Shown here piece by piece: positions 35,839 to 45,749 of a stretch of 64,000 nt of DNA (position 1 is the stretch's first letter; each line of letters opens with the position of its first letter). The stretch comes from an uncultured Parabacteroides sp. (GTDB lineage Bacteria; Bacteroidota; Bacteroidia; Bacteroidales; Tannerellaceae): assembly GCF_902493135.1 (NCBI RefSeq), contig NZ_CABUOD010000018.1:1-64000 (forward strand). Direction: 5' to 3'. Under the pieces are notes generated by a model, which saw nothing but the letters and a program-made list of their open reading frames with translations, made no database searches and was not told where the DNA came from. Position numbers and translations under genes: made by a program.

Positions 35839-35911
35839 TCCTATTTCACCGTAACAGCTAAATTTTGAATGGAAAAATATATGACATATGTTTTAGCATT
35901 CAAAAAATAGC

Positions 35912-35919
35912 TATATTTG
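35912..35919 (+). promoter_or_regulatory. -7 box (TATATTTG) of the AbiEi-like fragment
   Basis: It ends only 4 bp before the ATG at 35924, so transcription would begin at or just after the start codon; a leaderless mRNA or a later start would result. Confidence 0.4.
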
Positions 35920-35923
35920 TATT

Positions 35924-36232
35924 ATGAAGAATCCATTGGAACGATTAGGCAATATACCTATAACGGCTTCTGCATTGGAATCCCTCTTTCCCCATATCAA
36001 GGGAGGGAATCAAAAAATCAGGTTGCTTGAACGCGATAAACAGATTATCCGCCTCAAGAGAGGGCTTTATGTATGTAGTCCGGATATAACAGGTAAAATT
36101 TTATCAACCGAATTGATAGCCAATCACCTTTATGCTCCATCATATATTTCCATGTCTTCGGCTCTGCGTTACTATTGTTTAATACCCGAAGCGGTGTACA
36201 CCAAGCAGTCCCTATTCCTCTCAGCCGCATAA
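35924..36232 (+). pseudogene. truncated AbiEi-like antitoxin/regulator
   Basis: The 102-residue product matches the N-terminal winged helix and linker of AbiEi-type antitoxins (IRLKRGLYVCSPDI, then SYISMSSALRYYCLIPEAVYT, only in part quoted), which are normally about 200 residues. Homology ends at KQS, followed by an unrelated tail and stop. No AbiEii toxin follows. The break lies at the left edge of the AT-rich polysaccharide island. From 36233 to 36398 nothing coding is visible. Confidence 0.65.
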
Positions 36233-36398
36233 ATTTTCGTACGCATAAAAAAGCAAAACCCGACAGCCATGCCAGACACAACCGCCAACCGGATCGGCCC
36301 GTTCCAACCACTTGAGGATAGAACGTGTACATACGTGGTACGAAAACCACTACAAGGTCATAGCTAGGAAAATAAAAAATAAAGAACTGCTTTCACAG

Positions 36399-36468
36399 GG
36401 TTCACAAGATATATCTGGATGACAAAAGGTTATGAGAGATATAACGGTGAACCTTAATCTTTTTTTTC
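36399..36468 (+). terminator. hairpin with U-tract before the polysaccharide island
   Basis: GGTTCAC (36399-36405) pairs with GTGAACC (36447-36453), with ATATCT/AGATAT inside, followed by a run of eight Ts. Confidence 0.6.
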
Positions 36469-36639
36469 TAATAAGACAACAGACAGAACTTAATGACAGT
36501 TATCTCTACCTTACCGAAACAAAAAAATAAAAGATTTTTCGCATCCGTAAAAAGATTCATTTTTTTTCTCTATCTTTAGCGAAATATATTAGTACTTTGA
36601 TTTACAAATTTCCAATAATCACCTAATATAATAATAGAT

Positions 36640-37881
36640 ATGGAAAAGAAAACATTATACTTAATATACGCTATTATTGCATTATCCTCTGCCATTGCAT
36701 GCAAAGACACAGAAGACAATCTTTCTGTATCCACTTTGCGCAGTGACATAAATGATTACTTCTACACAATCAACAACAATGAAGCAACCCGACGTTTGGA
36801 TTCGATCATGTACAACAAAATAGATACCGACAATATATATGAACGTTTTAAAATTGTACATATATCAGATCCGCATATATCCGCAGTATCTACAAATAAC
36901 AATTATACAAATCCTATAAATTTAAAACAATCTGTAACATTCGCCAATCAATCTAAACTTAAAATCAACACTTTAATAGCTACGGGAGATTTCATTTCCA
37001 ATTCCAGTCGAAAAGAGGCTATTCTTTTCATGGAATCATTTACAAAAAATTTCTACGAGGGAAATCATATCCCGTCCTTTATATGTACAGGCAATCATGA
37101 TTGCAATATGATAGAGAAAGTTTCAAAACATTATATCAACAAAGAACAAATTCATTCCATTCTGTTTCGAAAACAAACCCAGACAGATCAAAATTATTTC
37201 TATTCCGATATACCTAATCCGCAAGGAGGTACTATTCGAATCATTTCATTGGACATGTTAGATCAACCTGCCGCCGAATATAATACGCTTTTTTATGCCT
37301 ACTTCTCACAAGAACAAATTAATTGGTTAGGTAATATCGCACTAAAAGAAGGAGTAACCGACCAACATAGTATAATCATCCTAACCCATTACCCATTCCA
37401 AGCTTATTCATCAAATGCAAAAACATATTTATGCGACGGTGATTTTATTCACCCTTGGTTCATGATTCCAGAAATAATAGAGGCCTATCGTTCTCGTTCC
37501 AGTATATCAAAAATATATTCTAACAAATTAAATAATGATAATAATATTTCTGCCAATTTTAACTTTTATAATAGCAAAGGGGAATTTATTTGCTATTTAG
37601 GTGGACATGACCATTTTACAACAAACTTTGACATACAAAATTTCGAGAATGAGAATAAAAACATATCTCCACAAAAAATGCTTCTTTGTACCAATCAAGG
37701 CCCCAGTGAAATCGGGGTTGTTTATAATCGTGTCACACGAGAAGCAGACAGTCCCAGTAGTAATAGTTTTTGCATATATGCCATCGACACCAAAGAAAAG
37801 AATATTTACATAACTTTTTTCGGAGCCTACAAACCAACTGACCAAACAGAATATCCTGAAATTCAAATTATCCCGTACTAA
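36640..37881 (+). CDS. calcineurin-like metallophosphoesterase lipoprotein
   Basis: The 413-residue protein has a signal sequence with a lipobox ending at Cys ~21 (SSAIAC). It carries metallophosphoesterase blocks: IVHISDPHIS (~70), ATGDFISNSS (~115), CTGNHDCN (~146), ILTHYPFQAY and GGHDHFTTN (~325). It should hydrolyse a phosphate ester in the periplasm or at the surface, perhaps trimming a phosphate from polysaccharide or lipid-linked intermediates. That role is inferred from position. Codons are AT-rich, like the island genes. Confidence 0.75.
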   Translation: MEKKTLYLIYAIIALSSAIACKDTEDNLSVSTLRSDINDYFYTINNNEATRRLDSIMYNKIDTDNIYERFKIVHISDPHISAVSTNNNYTNPINLKQSVTFANQSKLKINTLIATGDFISNSSRKEAILFMESFTKNFYEGNHIPSFICTGNHDCNMIEKVSKHYINKEQIHSILFRKQTQTDQNYFYSDIPNPQGGTIRIISLDMLDQPAAEYNTLFYAYFSQEQINWLGNIALKEGVTDQHSIIILTHYPFQAYSSNAKTYLCDGDFIHPWFMIPEIIEAYRSRSSISKIYSNKLNNDNNISANFNFYNSKGEFICYLGGHDHFTTNFDIQNFENENKNISPQKMLLCTNQGPSEIGVVYNRVTREADSPSSNSFCIYAIDTKEKNIYITFFGAYKPTDQTEYPEIQIIPY

Positions 37882-38006
37882 TACCTCAATCCAAGTTTAA
37901 ATGGAGACATTAAAATATCAATCTATTGAAAGAAGTGTAAAGATTAATTAAATATTTCCATAGACAATTTCACCCACATTTATTTCCTAAATATGAGTAA
38001 AGAGAC

Positions 38007-38014
38007 TATCTTTG
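38007..38014 (+). promoter_or_regulatory. -7 box (TATCTTTG) before the polymerase gene
   Basis: It matches the consensus and is 52 bp upstream of 38066, so the three genes to 41594 may be transcribed apart from the phosphoesterase. Confidence 0.5.
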
Positions 38015-38065
38015 GGTACAATAAAGTCAAATGTAAGCCGTTATATAAAAAATAATTAATATTAT

Positions 38066-39280
38066 ATGATTCAAGATTTCATCAATAAACAGTTTTTCTC
38101 ACTATTTGTCTTTACTCTCATATTCGGTTTACTTCTATATGGAACTATCGGATTTGACTTTATCGATGAAATATGCGCAGCTTTACTATTTATTTTATTC
38201 GGATATTCACTATTCAAATCACCGGAGTGGTTAATAAATAAAGCTTTTTTAACCACTATTGGTGTATTTCTATTTTATTTATGCTATTCTCTTTGCATCA
38301 ATAGTAACACAAAAGCAGCTATTATCACAGATTTTATTATACAATTCAAACCATACTTAGCCTTATTCTGTGTATACTCTCTTAAACCTCATTTTTCAAA
38401 AAATCAAAAGAAAATACTAAGAATAATTTGTGTATTTTTTTGGTTTCTTCTACTTGTATTAGCTTGTATAGAGATATTTAAGCCTCATACTTTATCCAAT
38501 GTAATGGCTCATTCAACCTATTTCGCAGCAGGAGTCATAGCGACATCTCTTTGTTTTCTATATACTGGGGATTTCTCAAAAAAAGATAGGGTTCTATTCA
38601 TCATAATGCTTTCCATAGGCCTCATATCCGGACGTTCCAAGTTCTATGGATTTTTCACATTATCAATAATGGTTATTATCTATTTCTCCAATATAAACCA
38701 TTTTAAATTAAATATAAAGACTATTATCCTCCTTGTTATTACATTAATACTCATATTAGTAGTTTCATGGAAAAAAGTTTCTTTCTATTTTATAGAAGGT
38801 ATTACAGGAGATGCTGAAGAAGATACAATTGCACGTTTTGTCCTTTATTCAACCTCCATTAAGATATTAATCGACTATTTCCCTTTTGGGTCCGGATTCG
38901 GAAGCTTTGCAACATATGCTTCAGGGTTGTACTATTCCCACATATACAATCAATATGGAATTGAGAATGTTTGGGGAATTAGTAAAAACTTTTATAGCTT
39001 CATTGCAGATACCTATTATCCTTCACTGGCACAATTCGGAATTGTAGGAATCATGCTTTATATCACTTTTTGGATATATATCTTCAAAAAAGCTATCACG
39101 TTTTTCCAAAAAACAAAACAAGCAAAATTAATGATCATCGTATTATTGCTGATTTGTTTTTTTGGTATAGAAGGGACATCCGATTCAACCATAACAACCC
39201 ATAGAGGGTTATTCATGATGATGATGATTGGTTTAATGCTTGGAGAAATGAAAAATAAAATTGCAAATTCAAAATCATGA
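38066..39280 (+). CDS. O-antigen ligase/polymerase-like protein (Wzy type)
   Basis: The 404-residue protein has about 11 membrane helices and a large periplasmic loop in the C-terminal half (~245-320). The loop contains FGSGFGSFATYASGLYYS and a conserved-looking YPSLAQFGIVG, as in the Wzy/O-antigen ligase family. It would polymerise repeat units on undecaprenyl diphosphate. The start overlaps nothing; its end overlaps the next gene by 4 bp (ATGA). Confidence 0.8.
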   Translation: MIQDFINKQFFSLFVFTLIFGLLLYGTIGFDFIDEICAALLFILFGYSLFKSPEWLINKAFLTTIGVFLFYLCYSLCINSNTKAAIITDFIIQFKPYLALFCVYSLKPHFSKNQKKILRIICVFFWFLLLVLACIEIFKPHTLSNVMAHSTYFAAGVIATSLCFLYTGDFSKKDRVLFIIMLSIGLISGRSKFYGFFTLSIMVIIYFSNINHFKLNIKTIILLVITLILILVVSWKKVSFYFIEGITGDAEEDTIARFVLYSTSIKILIDYFPFGSGFGSFATYASGLYYSHIYNQYGIENVWGISKNFYSFIADTYYPSLAQFGIVGIMLYITFWIYIFKKAITFFQKTKQAKLMIIVLLLICFFGIEGTSDSTITTHRGLFMMMMIGLMLGEMKNKIANSKS

Positions 39281-40503
39281 AGATACTACAACTCAATAAA
39301 TATTTTTATCAAAAAGGAGGAGCTGAGACTGTTTTTTTCAACACAATCTCAACCTTGGAAGACAAAGGACATCAAGTAATACCTTTTGCTCTGAAAAACA
39401 AAAAAAACAGATTTTCAGAATATGAATCTTATTTTGTAGAATATCCTGAATTATCAGAATCCAGCATTTGGACTAAAATAACAAACATACCAGCATTCAT
39501 TTATAATCGACAAGCTGCCAAACTATTAGAACGTTTAATTTTGGCTGAGAAACCGGATATCGCTCATATTCATTTACTATTCAACAGCCTATCTGTTTCT
39601 ATATTACCTGTTTTACAGAAATATAAGATACCGACTGTTATGACCGTTCACGATTATCGGCTTATTTGCCCTGCTTATACATTAACAAACGGGAAAGGGG
39701 AAATATGTGAATTATGTAAAGATCGACATTTTATTCACTGCACACTAAACAGGTGTTCCAACGGAAATTTAACAAATAGTATGCTACTTTCATTAGAAAA
39801 CAGTTTCAGATCTTGCTTCTACGAGCCACTTAAGTATATTGATAAATTTATATTCGTCAGTAAATTTGCTCAAAGAAAACATATCGAATTCAATCCGGCA
39901 TATGCACGTAAAGCAGTCCAACTATATAACTTCACCCCTAATATACCTTCAAAAATCAATAAAACGACAAATTATAAATATCTACTTTATTTTGGTAGAT
40001 TATCTAACGAAAAGGGTATCAATAGTTTATTGGAAGCTATGCAATATATACCCGAAATTGATTTAAAAATTATTGGTAGAGGTCCACTTTTAAAAAAGAT
40101 AGGAAACAATTATTCCAAAAATGTTTCTTTTTTAGGTTTTAAAGAAGGTGAAGAATTGAAGGAATACGTAAAAAATGCACTTTTTACAATTGTTCCTTCT
40201 GAATGGTATGAAAATAATCCATTAAGTATTATTGAATCGTTGTCCTTGGGTACTCCTGTAATAGGTAGTAATGTCGGAGGCATTCCTGAACTTATACAAG
40301 ATGGAAAAACTGGATTCACATTCACAATGGGAAATTCGAACGATTTAACAAAAACAATTCGAAAGGCAATAGCAATACCAAAAGAAAAACTTTATGAAAT
40401 GTCTATAGCCTGCAATAAATTTGCACAACTGCATTTTTCAGCAGATAAACATTTCGACAGTCTTATCACTATTTACCAATCAATATTAAAATCATCAAAA
40501 TGA
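39277..40503 (+). CDS. GT4 family glycosyltransferase
   Basis: The 408-residue GT-B enzyme has an N-terminal FYQKGGAETVFFNTI donor-loop region and the GT4 C-terminal motif EWYENNPLSIIESLSLGTPVIGSNVGGIPEL (only partly quoted), whose glutamate binds the sugar nucleotide. It is cytoplasmic and adds one sugar to the repeat unit; the sugar cannot be read. It is coupled to the polymerase upstream and the GT4 gene downstream by 4-bp overlaps. Confidence 0.88.
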   Translation: MKILQLNKYFYQKGGAETVFFNTISTLEDKGHQVIPFALKNKKNRFSEYESYFVEYPELSESSIWTKITNIPAFIYNRQAAKLLERLILAEKPDIAHIHLLFNSLSVSILPVLQKYKIPTVMTVHDYRLICPAYTLTNGKGEICELCKDRHFIHCTLNRCSNGNLTNSMLLSLENSFRSCFYEPLKYIDKFIFVSKFAQRKHIEFNPAYARKAVQLYNFTPNIPSKINKTTNYKYLLYFGRLSNEKGINSLLEAMQYIPEIDLKIIGRGPLLKKIGNNYSKNVSFLGFKEGEELKEYVKNALFTIVPSEWYENNPLSIIESLSLGTPVIGSNVGGIPELIQDGKTGFTFTMGNSNDLTKTIRKAIAIPKEKLYEMSIACNKFAQLHFSADKHFDSLITIYQSILKSSK

Positions 40504-41594
40504 AAATCATAGTAACAGGATTAAGAGGGTTTCCTAATATACAAGGTGGCGTAGAAACTCATTGTGAAAAATTGTATCCACGTCTCAGCAAGTTTGGAGT
40601 AAATGTAACAGTCGTCAGAAGATCCTACTTCGTAAAGGAAAATCCTCCTTTAACAAGTTATCAAGGAGTGTTTTTCAAAGATCTTCCAGCCCCCAAAATA
40701 AAAGGATTTGAAAGTGCTATCCATACTATATTCGGAGTTTGGTATGCCTATAAACAAAAAGCAGATATAATCCATATACACGCCATTGGACCATCAATCG
40801 CCGTGCCGTTTGCAAAACTACTCGGATTGAAAGTAGTTGTTACCCATCACGGCCCAGACTATGACCGTAAAAATTGGAATTTCTTTGCAAAACTCATTTT
40901 AAAAACTGGCGAATTCTTTGCAGCTCAATGGGCCGACGAAATAATCGTCATATCTACAGTTATTGACAACATACTAAAAACAAAATATAAGAGAAATAAT
41001 GCAACATTAATCTATAACGGTGTTGATATTTATCAGCCAACTCAAACCGACCAATATATCAAATCGTTAGGACTCAGCCGCAGAAAATACGTTTTAGCTG
41101 TTGGCCGATTTGTAAAAGAAAAAGAATTTGACAAACTAATCATGGCCTTCTCTGATCTAAACTTGCAGGATTATCATTTAGTTATTGCAGGAGATTCCGA
41201 CCATGAGACTTCTTATTCATCCTTTCTAAAAGAGTTAGCACGAAAAAAGCAAGTTATACTGACCGGAATGGTAAAAGGAGAATCATTGAAAGAGCTTTAT
41301 TCACATGCAGGATTATTCGTTTTACCCTCTTCCCACGAAGGTTTGCCTATCACACTATTAGAAGCCATGAGTTACAATATCGACACATTAGTTAGCGATA
41401 TTCCCGCCAATCTAGCTGTGGGATTATCAAAAGAACACTATTTCGAACTAAATCACATAGACAACTTAAAACAACAACTAAAACATAAGATACTTCAAAA
41501 TAAATATCCAGTATATTATGACTTAAAAGCATATGATTGGGATCATATAGCCCAGCAAACTTTTAATGTATATAATAATTTACTAAACATGTAG
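40500..41594 (+). CDS. GT4 family glycosyltransferase (DUF1972-type N-terminus)
   Basis: The 364-residue enzyme starts KIIVTGLRGFPNIQGGVETHCE, partly quoted, the mark of GT4 enzymes with a DUF1972-like acceptor domain, often rhamnosyl- or related transferases. The donor-site segment PSSHEGLPITLLEAMSYN is near residue 280. Its last 12 bases overlap the end of the minus-strand gene 41583-42575. Confidence 0.87.
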   Translation: MKIIVTGLRGFPNIQGGVETHCEKLYPRLSKFGVNVTVVRRSYFVKENPPLTSYQGVFFKDLPAPKIKGFESAIHTIFGVWYAYKQKADIIHIHAIGPSIAVPFAKLLGLKVVVTHHGPDYDRKNWNFFAKLILKTGEFFAAQWADEIIVISTVIDNILKTKYKRNNATLIYNGVDIYQPTQTDQYIKSLGLSRRKYVLAVGRFVKEKEFDKLIMAFSDLNLQDYHLVIAGDSDHETSYSSFLKELARKKQVILTGMVKGESLKELYSHAGLFVLPSSHEGLPITLLEAMSYNIDTLVSDIPANLAVGLSKEHYFELNHIDNLKQQLKHKILQNKYPVYYDLKAYDWDHIAQQTFNVYNNLLNM

Positions 41595-42575
41595 TTCTTC
41601 AGGAATGACACCACCTAATACTGCCGCATAATAAGAAAAGACAGTATTATACATTTCAGGTGCCAATATCCTTATTACACGACTAGCTTTTGAAATCGCA
41701 TAAAAATCCACAAATGTTTTCATTACGACTTCACGGCTGTCTTCAAAAAAGGATATATGCCCGACTTTTCCATCCAATACTATTACAGGCAGGGCTTTCA
41801 CACGTTCAAGAAAAACTTTACTATCTGAAAAGACTACAATTTCCTTATTTTCATTTTGGTTTATAATCTGCTTGATACCATTTAGACAACGTTGTATTAA
41901 ATTCTCCCGTTTGGTCTCCGTTAGAGTATTAAACTGATCTTTCTCAAAATTTTCTAAAGCATTCACAAATCGTAAATGAACAGCTATAAAACCAGAGATA
42001 TCGAAATTGCAACAATTCAAACAGTCATTCAATGCTTGAGAAGGCTTGAATAATTCCAAAAACAAATTTCTCCATACAGATTCAGCATTTAGAATATGGT
42101 TTGAAGATATAATATCATACCCTATATAACAGTAAACATGATACTGTCTAACAGTTTTACGTAACTTAGGTATTTTTCCACTACCATTGTACGGTATAAG
42201 CCGAACATTCTGCAAACTATAACTTAATTCGGACTGATTCGCAATCCAATTATATTTATTCACAGACAAATACTCTTCTAAATTAAATGGATGGTTAAAA
42301 ATTATCTTAAAATCAAATCCATTTACTTTAGCCACATAAAATAATCCAACAACTGCCTTAAAGCGATCGACTAATCCTGGATGTTTAATATTTGGATCAA
42401 TAATAAAATAAAGAGTATTACCCGATACTTCACGATCTTTTTTAAAAGAATACATCTGCCAATAGTAATGTAAATCTCTAAAATAATACCGTAAACCATT
42501 AATAGTAGTCTGAAAATATTTACGATAATACCGACTACCTCTAAGAATATATTTTATTTTTTCTAAACAATCCAT
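41583..42575 (-). CDS. fucosyltransferase-like glycosyltransferase
   Basis: The 330-residue protein has HPGLVDRFKAVVGLFYVAKVNG near residue 70 (partly quoted) and FIAVHLRFVNALENF near 194, where the HLR resembles the GDP-fucose site of GT11/GT23-like fucosyltransferases. Assignment is by pattern only. If right, GDP-fucose from Fkp (54219-57065) could be the donor. It is last in the minus-strand operon and overlaps a convergent gene by 12 bp. Confidence 0.6.
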   Translation of the reverse strand: MDCLEKIKYILRGSRYYRKYFQTTINGLRYYFRDLHYYWQMYSFKKDREVSGNTLYFIIDPNIKHPGLVDRFKAVVGLFYVAKVNGFDFKIIFNHPFNLEEYLSVNKYNWIANQSELSYSLQNVRLIPYNGSGKIPKLRKTVRQYHVYCYIGYDIISSNHILNAESVWRNLFLELFKPSQALNDCLNCCNFDISGFIAVHLRFVNALENFEKDQFNTLTETKRENLIQRCLNGIKQIINQNENKEIVVFSDSKVFLERVKALPVIVLDGKVGHISFFEDSREVVMKTFVDFYAISKASRVIRILAPEMYNTVFSYYAAVLGGVIPEELHV

Positions 42576-42586
42576 TATAAGCCGAA

Positions 42587-43774
42587 TTATATATTTGAAT
42601 ACAAACTCTTCAATTTTATTTCATTTGCATGCCAAAGCCTATTTTTCAATATATAATCTTTTATTGTAGCAGAGGCAGTAATCTTATTCTCTTTATAAGA
42701 ATGAATCTTCATATCCAACTCGTCTACCATTTCAGATGAAATATTTTCAAGATCATCCAGAATCACGCCATAACCACTATTTTCAATAAGAACTTGAGCA
42801 TCTCCCGAATATTTCGTTGCAATAACCATAGCTCCTACAGCCATATACTCTGCGATTTTAGTCGGAGAAGCATTTATATTCACCAAACTATTATGTCTCA
42901 ATACAAAACCCGCATCAATAATAGACAAATACAAGGGAACCTGTTCATATCGTAAACTCATACAAAGATAGTCATTCCCCAACAATTCAATTTTTTTTGC
43001 AAAAGGGGTTAAATCATCATTTGTGTATATACATAAAAAGTATCTATTATCTTTCGCTTTTAAACGTAAAAAAAGATCTAATGTTTCTTCCATACATTGC
43101 CACTTTTGCAAGCCACCTAAATAACATAAAACAATACGTTCTTTTAAATGCATTTTCTCACGCAAGGTAATAGTCTGAGCTGGATCTATCTGAAATTTTT
43201 CATTATTAAAACTACATGGTAAAATAAAAAATGGACAGTCATAAGAGTAATATTTTTTAAGATTATTTGCCAAATTATTCGACACAGCTATTATTCGTTG
43301 TGAACGAGACAATGCATAACAAACATCTTTTTCAGCACGATTTATTAATGATTTCCTCCTTCCATTCATTTGTAATTCAGGGACTGGATCAGCGTGAAAA
43401 TCTGTCACGACCGAAATATCTTTTTTTAAAAATCTGACGCATGAAACAGAAAGTGATGTTTCTAATTGAACTAACTTTATATGGTTAAACTTTACAATAA
43501 TCCAAGTTATTACAGCCCGCAACCATGCTGCTATTCCTCCTAATCCCAAACGATCTGGTAACGTAAATATAAAATATGATTTAATACTCAAGGGTATATT
43601 TTTTTTGTTTACAATCACCAAAGAAAAATCTTTCTTGAAAAAAGCCAATAAAAAAACATCAAATCCAATAGAATCCAAAGATTGGAGCATATTTAATGTT
43701 CTGACTTTATCACCTCCGTCACCACACAAAGGATATCCATTATGAATAACTAATATTTTTCTTTTCATAAACAA
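42587..43774 (-). CDS. GT4 family glycosyltransferase
   Basis: The 395-residue GT-B protein begins KRKILVIHNGYPLCGDGGDKVRTLNML, partly quoted, and has a late SPTKIAEYMAVGAMVIAT, the GT4 donor-site region. It is 5 bp downstream of wecB and 11 bp upstream of the last gene. Sugar specificity is unknown. Confidence 0.83.
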   Translation of the reverse strand: MFMKRKILVIHNGYPLCGDGGDKVRTLNMLQSLDSIGFDVFLLAFFKKDFSLVIVNKKNIPLSIKSYFIFTLPDRLGLGGIAAWLRAVITWIIVKFNHIKLVQLETSLSVSCVRFLKKDISVVTDFHADPVPELQMNGRRKSLINRAEKDVCYALSRSQRIIAVSNNLANNLKKYYSYDCPFFILPCSFNNEKFQIDPAQTITLREKMHLKERIVLCYLGGLQKWQCMEETLDLFLRLKAKDNRYFLCIYTNDDLTPFAKKIELLGNDYLCMSLRYEQVPLYLSIIDAGFVLRHNSLVNINASPTKIAEYMAVGAMVIATKYSGDAQVLIENSGYGVILDDLENISSEMVDELDMKIHSYKENKITASATIKDYILKNRLWHANEIKLKSLYSNI

Positions 43775-43779
43775 CCGAT

Positions 43780-44946
43780 TTACAACAAAATATTCACAAT
43801 CGACTGACTGGTTTTCCCATCTCCATACGGATTTTGAGCCTTTGACATTTGCCGATATAAATCTTTATTCTCCAGTAAATCAGAAACATTATCTATAATT
43901 GAATTATAGTCAGTTCCCACCAATTTGACAGTTCCTGCTCCCACCGCTTCAGGCCGTTCGGTCGTATCTCGCATAACCAGCACAGGCTTTCCTAATCCCG
44001 GAGCTTCCTCCTGTATTCCACCACTATCAGTCAAAACAAATGTAGAATGATTCATCAAATAAACAAAAGGAAGATAATCCAACGGTTCTATAAGAAATAC
44101 ATTCGTTAAGGTTTCTTTATGGCTTTCTCCCAATATCTCAGCAATTGGCTTCCGTACATTCGGATTCAAATGCATGGGATACACAAAATCAACAGTAGAA
44201 TATTTCTGAGCCAAAGTCTTTATCGCCTTACAAATATGAACGAATCCTTCACCAAAATTTTCCCTTCTATGTCCTGTTATCAAGACCATTTTCCGCTTTT
44301 CACTTTTCCACAAAGGTAATAAAAAAAGAGGAATACCTGCCTGTTCTAATACAAACTGAATACTTTTCTCTATATCTTTTCTTGACCTGATTTGTTCTAA
44401 CACTAAATGCAGGGCATCAATAACAGTATTTCCAACAACATGAATATTATCGTCAGCAATACCTTCTCTTTGCAGATTTCGCCGACTCAATTCTGTAGGT
44501 GCAAAATGAAAAACTGCAATACGACTTGTTATCTGTCGATTCATTTCTTCAGGCCAAGGACTATAAATATTATGAGTTCTTAACCCAGCTTCTACATGCC
44601 CTACAGGTATTTGCAGATAGAAAGCTGCCAATGCAGCAGCAGTAGAGGTTGTTGTATCACCATGCACTAATACAATATCCGGCAATTCTTTCTTTAACAC
44701 ATCACGTAAACCTAATAAAACACGAGAAGTTATATCGTATAAATCCTGCCCTTGTTTCATTATATTCAAGTCATACTCAGGTTTGACATCAAAAACATGT
44801 AAAACTTGATCTAACATTTCCCGATGCTGTGCAGTAACACAAACAACAGTTTTAAAATTTATCGTATCCTTTTGAAACTCTTTTACTAATGGACACATTT
44901 TAATTGCTTCCGGGCGAGTTCCAAAAATAAGCATCACTTTTTTCAT
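43780..44946 (-). CDS. wecB: UDP-N-acetylglucosamine 2-epimerase (non-hydrolysing)
   Basis: The 388-residue enzyme interconverts UDP-GlcNAc and UDP-ManNAc. Motifs include FGTRPEAIKMCPLV at the start, VHGDTTTSTAAALAAFY, GHVEAGLRT, GHRRENFGEGF (~226) and DSGGIQEEAPGLGKPVLVMRDTTERPE, partly quoted. No UDP-ManNAc dehydrogenase is in the island, so ManNAc itself is the likely product used. Confidence 0.94.
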   Translation of the reverse strand: MKKVMLIFGTRPEAIKMCPLVKEFQKDTINFKTVVCVTAQHREMLDQVLHVFDVKPEYDLNIMKQGQDLYDITSRVLLGLRDVLKKELPDIVLVHGDTTTSTAAALAAFYLQIPVGHVEAGLRTHNIYSPWPEEMNRQITSRIAVFHFAPTELSRRNLQREGIADDNIHVVGNTVIDALHLVLEQIRSRKDIEKSIQFVLEQAGIPLFLLPLWKSEKRKMVLITGHRRENFGEGFVHICKAIKTLAQKYSTVDFVYPMHLNPNVRKPIAEILGESHKETLTNVFLIEPLDYLPFVYLMNHSTFVLTDSGGIQEEAPGLGKPVLVMRDTTERPEAVGAGTVKLVGTDYNSIIDNVSDLLENKDLYRQMSKAQNPYGDGKTSQSIVNILL

Positions 44947-44957
44947 TTTCGATTAAA

Positions 44958-45749
44958 TTATTCTTTTATATCCACATTATTTACATGATAAGTTATTTTA
45001 CTTAAATCCGGCAACACCATATAATCTCCATATAAATGGGACAAATAGCCATCTGTATTAGCAGGAGCTGGAAATTTTTTCCCCTCAAAAAGAATCTCTC
45101 TCAATGGAAAAATATCATCCAACAACCTTACACCCAAAAAACCAGATCCTAATCCCAATCGATGCTCTTTTGTCGGAAATAACTTAATAATCATTCGAAT
45201 GCAGGGATAAAGTATGTTTGTTAAAAATGACAACAAACATCTCATTATTCCTTTTTTTATTCCTAATCGGTCATTTTTCAAATAAGAAAGTCTATAAATA
45301 TATCCATGGAATTTAGATGCAATCCACGCTATTTTATAATTAACAGGTTCTATATAAAAAATATCAATATAAACCCCATTATATTTATAATTTTTACCAA
45401 TATTATTCACTTCTGATATATAAGAATCTGTTTCTCTCAATTTTGCATAAGGAGCAACGTAGTTACTATCAGTGTACATTGTTTGTAGTACCAAATTAGA
45501 GGGTAATTCAAAAGGTAAGACTTCCATTAATCTTTTATAGTCTCGATACAACATCTCGATATCCAAATCATCATCCCAGGGTATAAAACCTCCATGACGA
45601 ACAGCACCTAACAATGTTCCAGAACTAAGCCAATAGTGTATATCATGTTTCTTGCAAACTTTATCTATAAACTCTAAAATGCAGAGCATCTTCATCTGAT
45701 GAAGTCTCAATACTGAACCTTCCGGATTAAAACGATTAAACCCGTCCAT
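44958..45749 (-). CDS. LicD-family phosphotransferase
   Basis: The 263-residue protein has the LicD core LSSGTLLGAVRHGGFIPWDDDLDIEM, partly quoted, at ~40-66. LicD proteins transfer phosphocholine or similar phospho-groups from CDP-linked donors to sugars. It overlaps the flippase gene by 14 bp. With the nucleotidyltransferase fusion two genes upstream it suggests a phospho-amine decoration of the glycan. Confidence 0.85.
   Translation of the reverse strand: MDGFNRFNPEGSVLRLHQMKMLCILEFIDKVCKKHDIHYWLSSGTLLGAVRHGGFIPWDDDLDIEMLYRDYKRLMEVLPFELPSNLVLQTMYTDSNYVAPYAKLRETDSYISEVNNIGKNYKYNGVYIDIFYIEPVNYKIAWIASKFHGYIYRLSYLKNDRLGIKKGIMRCLLSFLTNILYPCIRMIIKLFPTKEHRLGLGSGFLGVRLLDDIFPLREILFEGKKFPAPANTDGYLSHLYGDYMVLPDLSKITYHVNNVDIKE

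Larger units (their letters stand above)
35666..36406. repeat. 15-bp inverted repeat flanking the AbiEi-like fragment
   Basis: TGTGAACCCTGTGAA (35666-35680) and its exact complement (36392-36406) bound the region of the broken gene. A shorter piece (GTGAACC) recurs at 36447. Confidence 0.55.
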
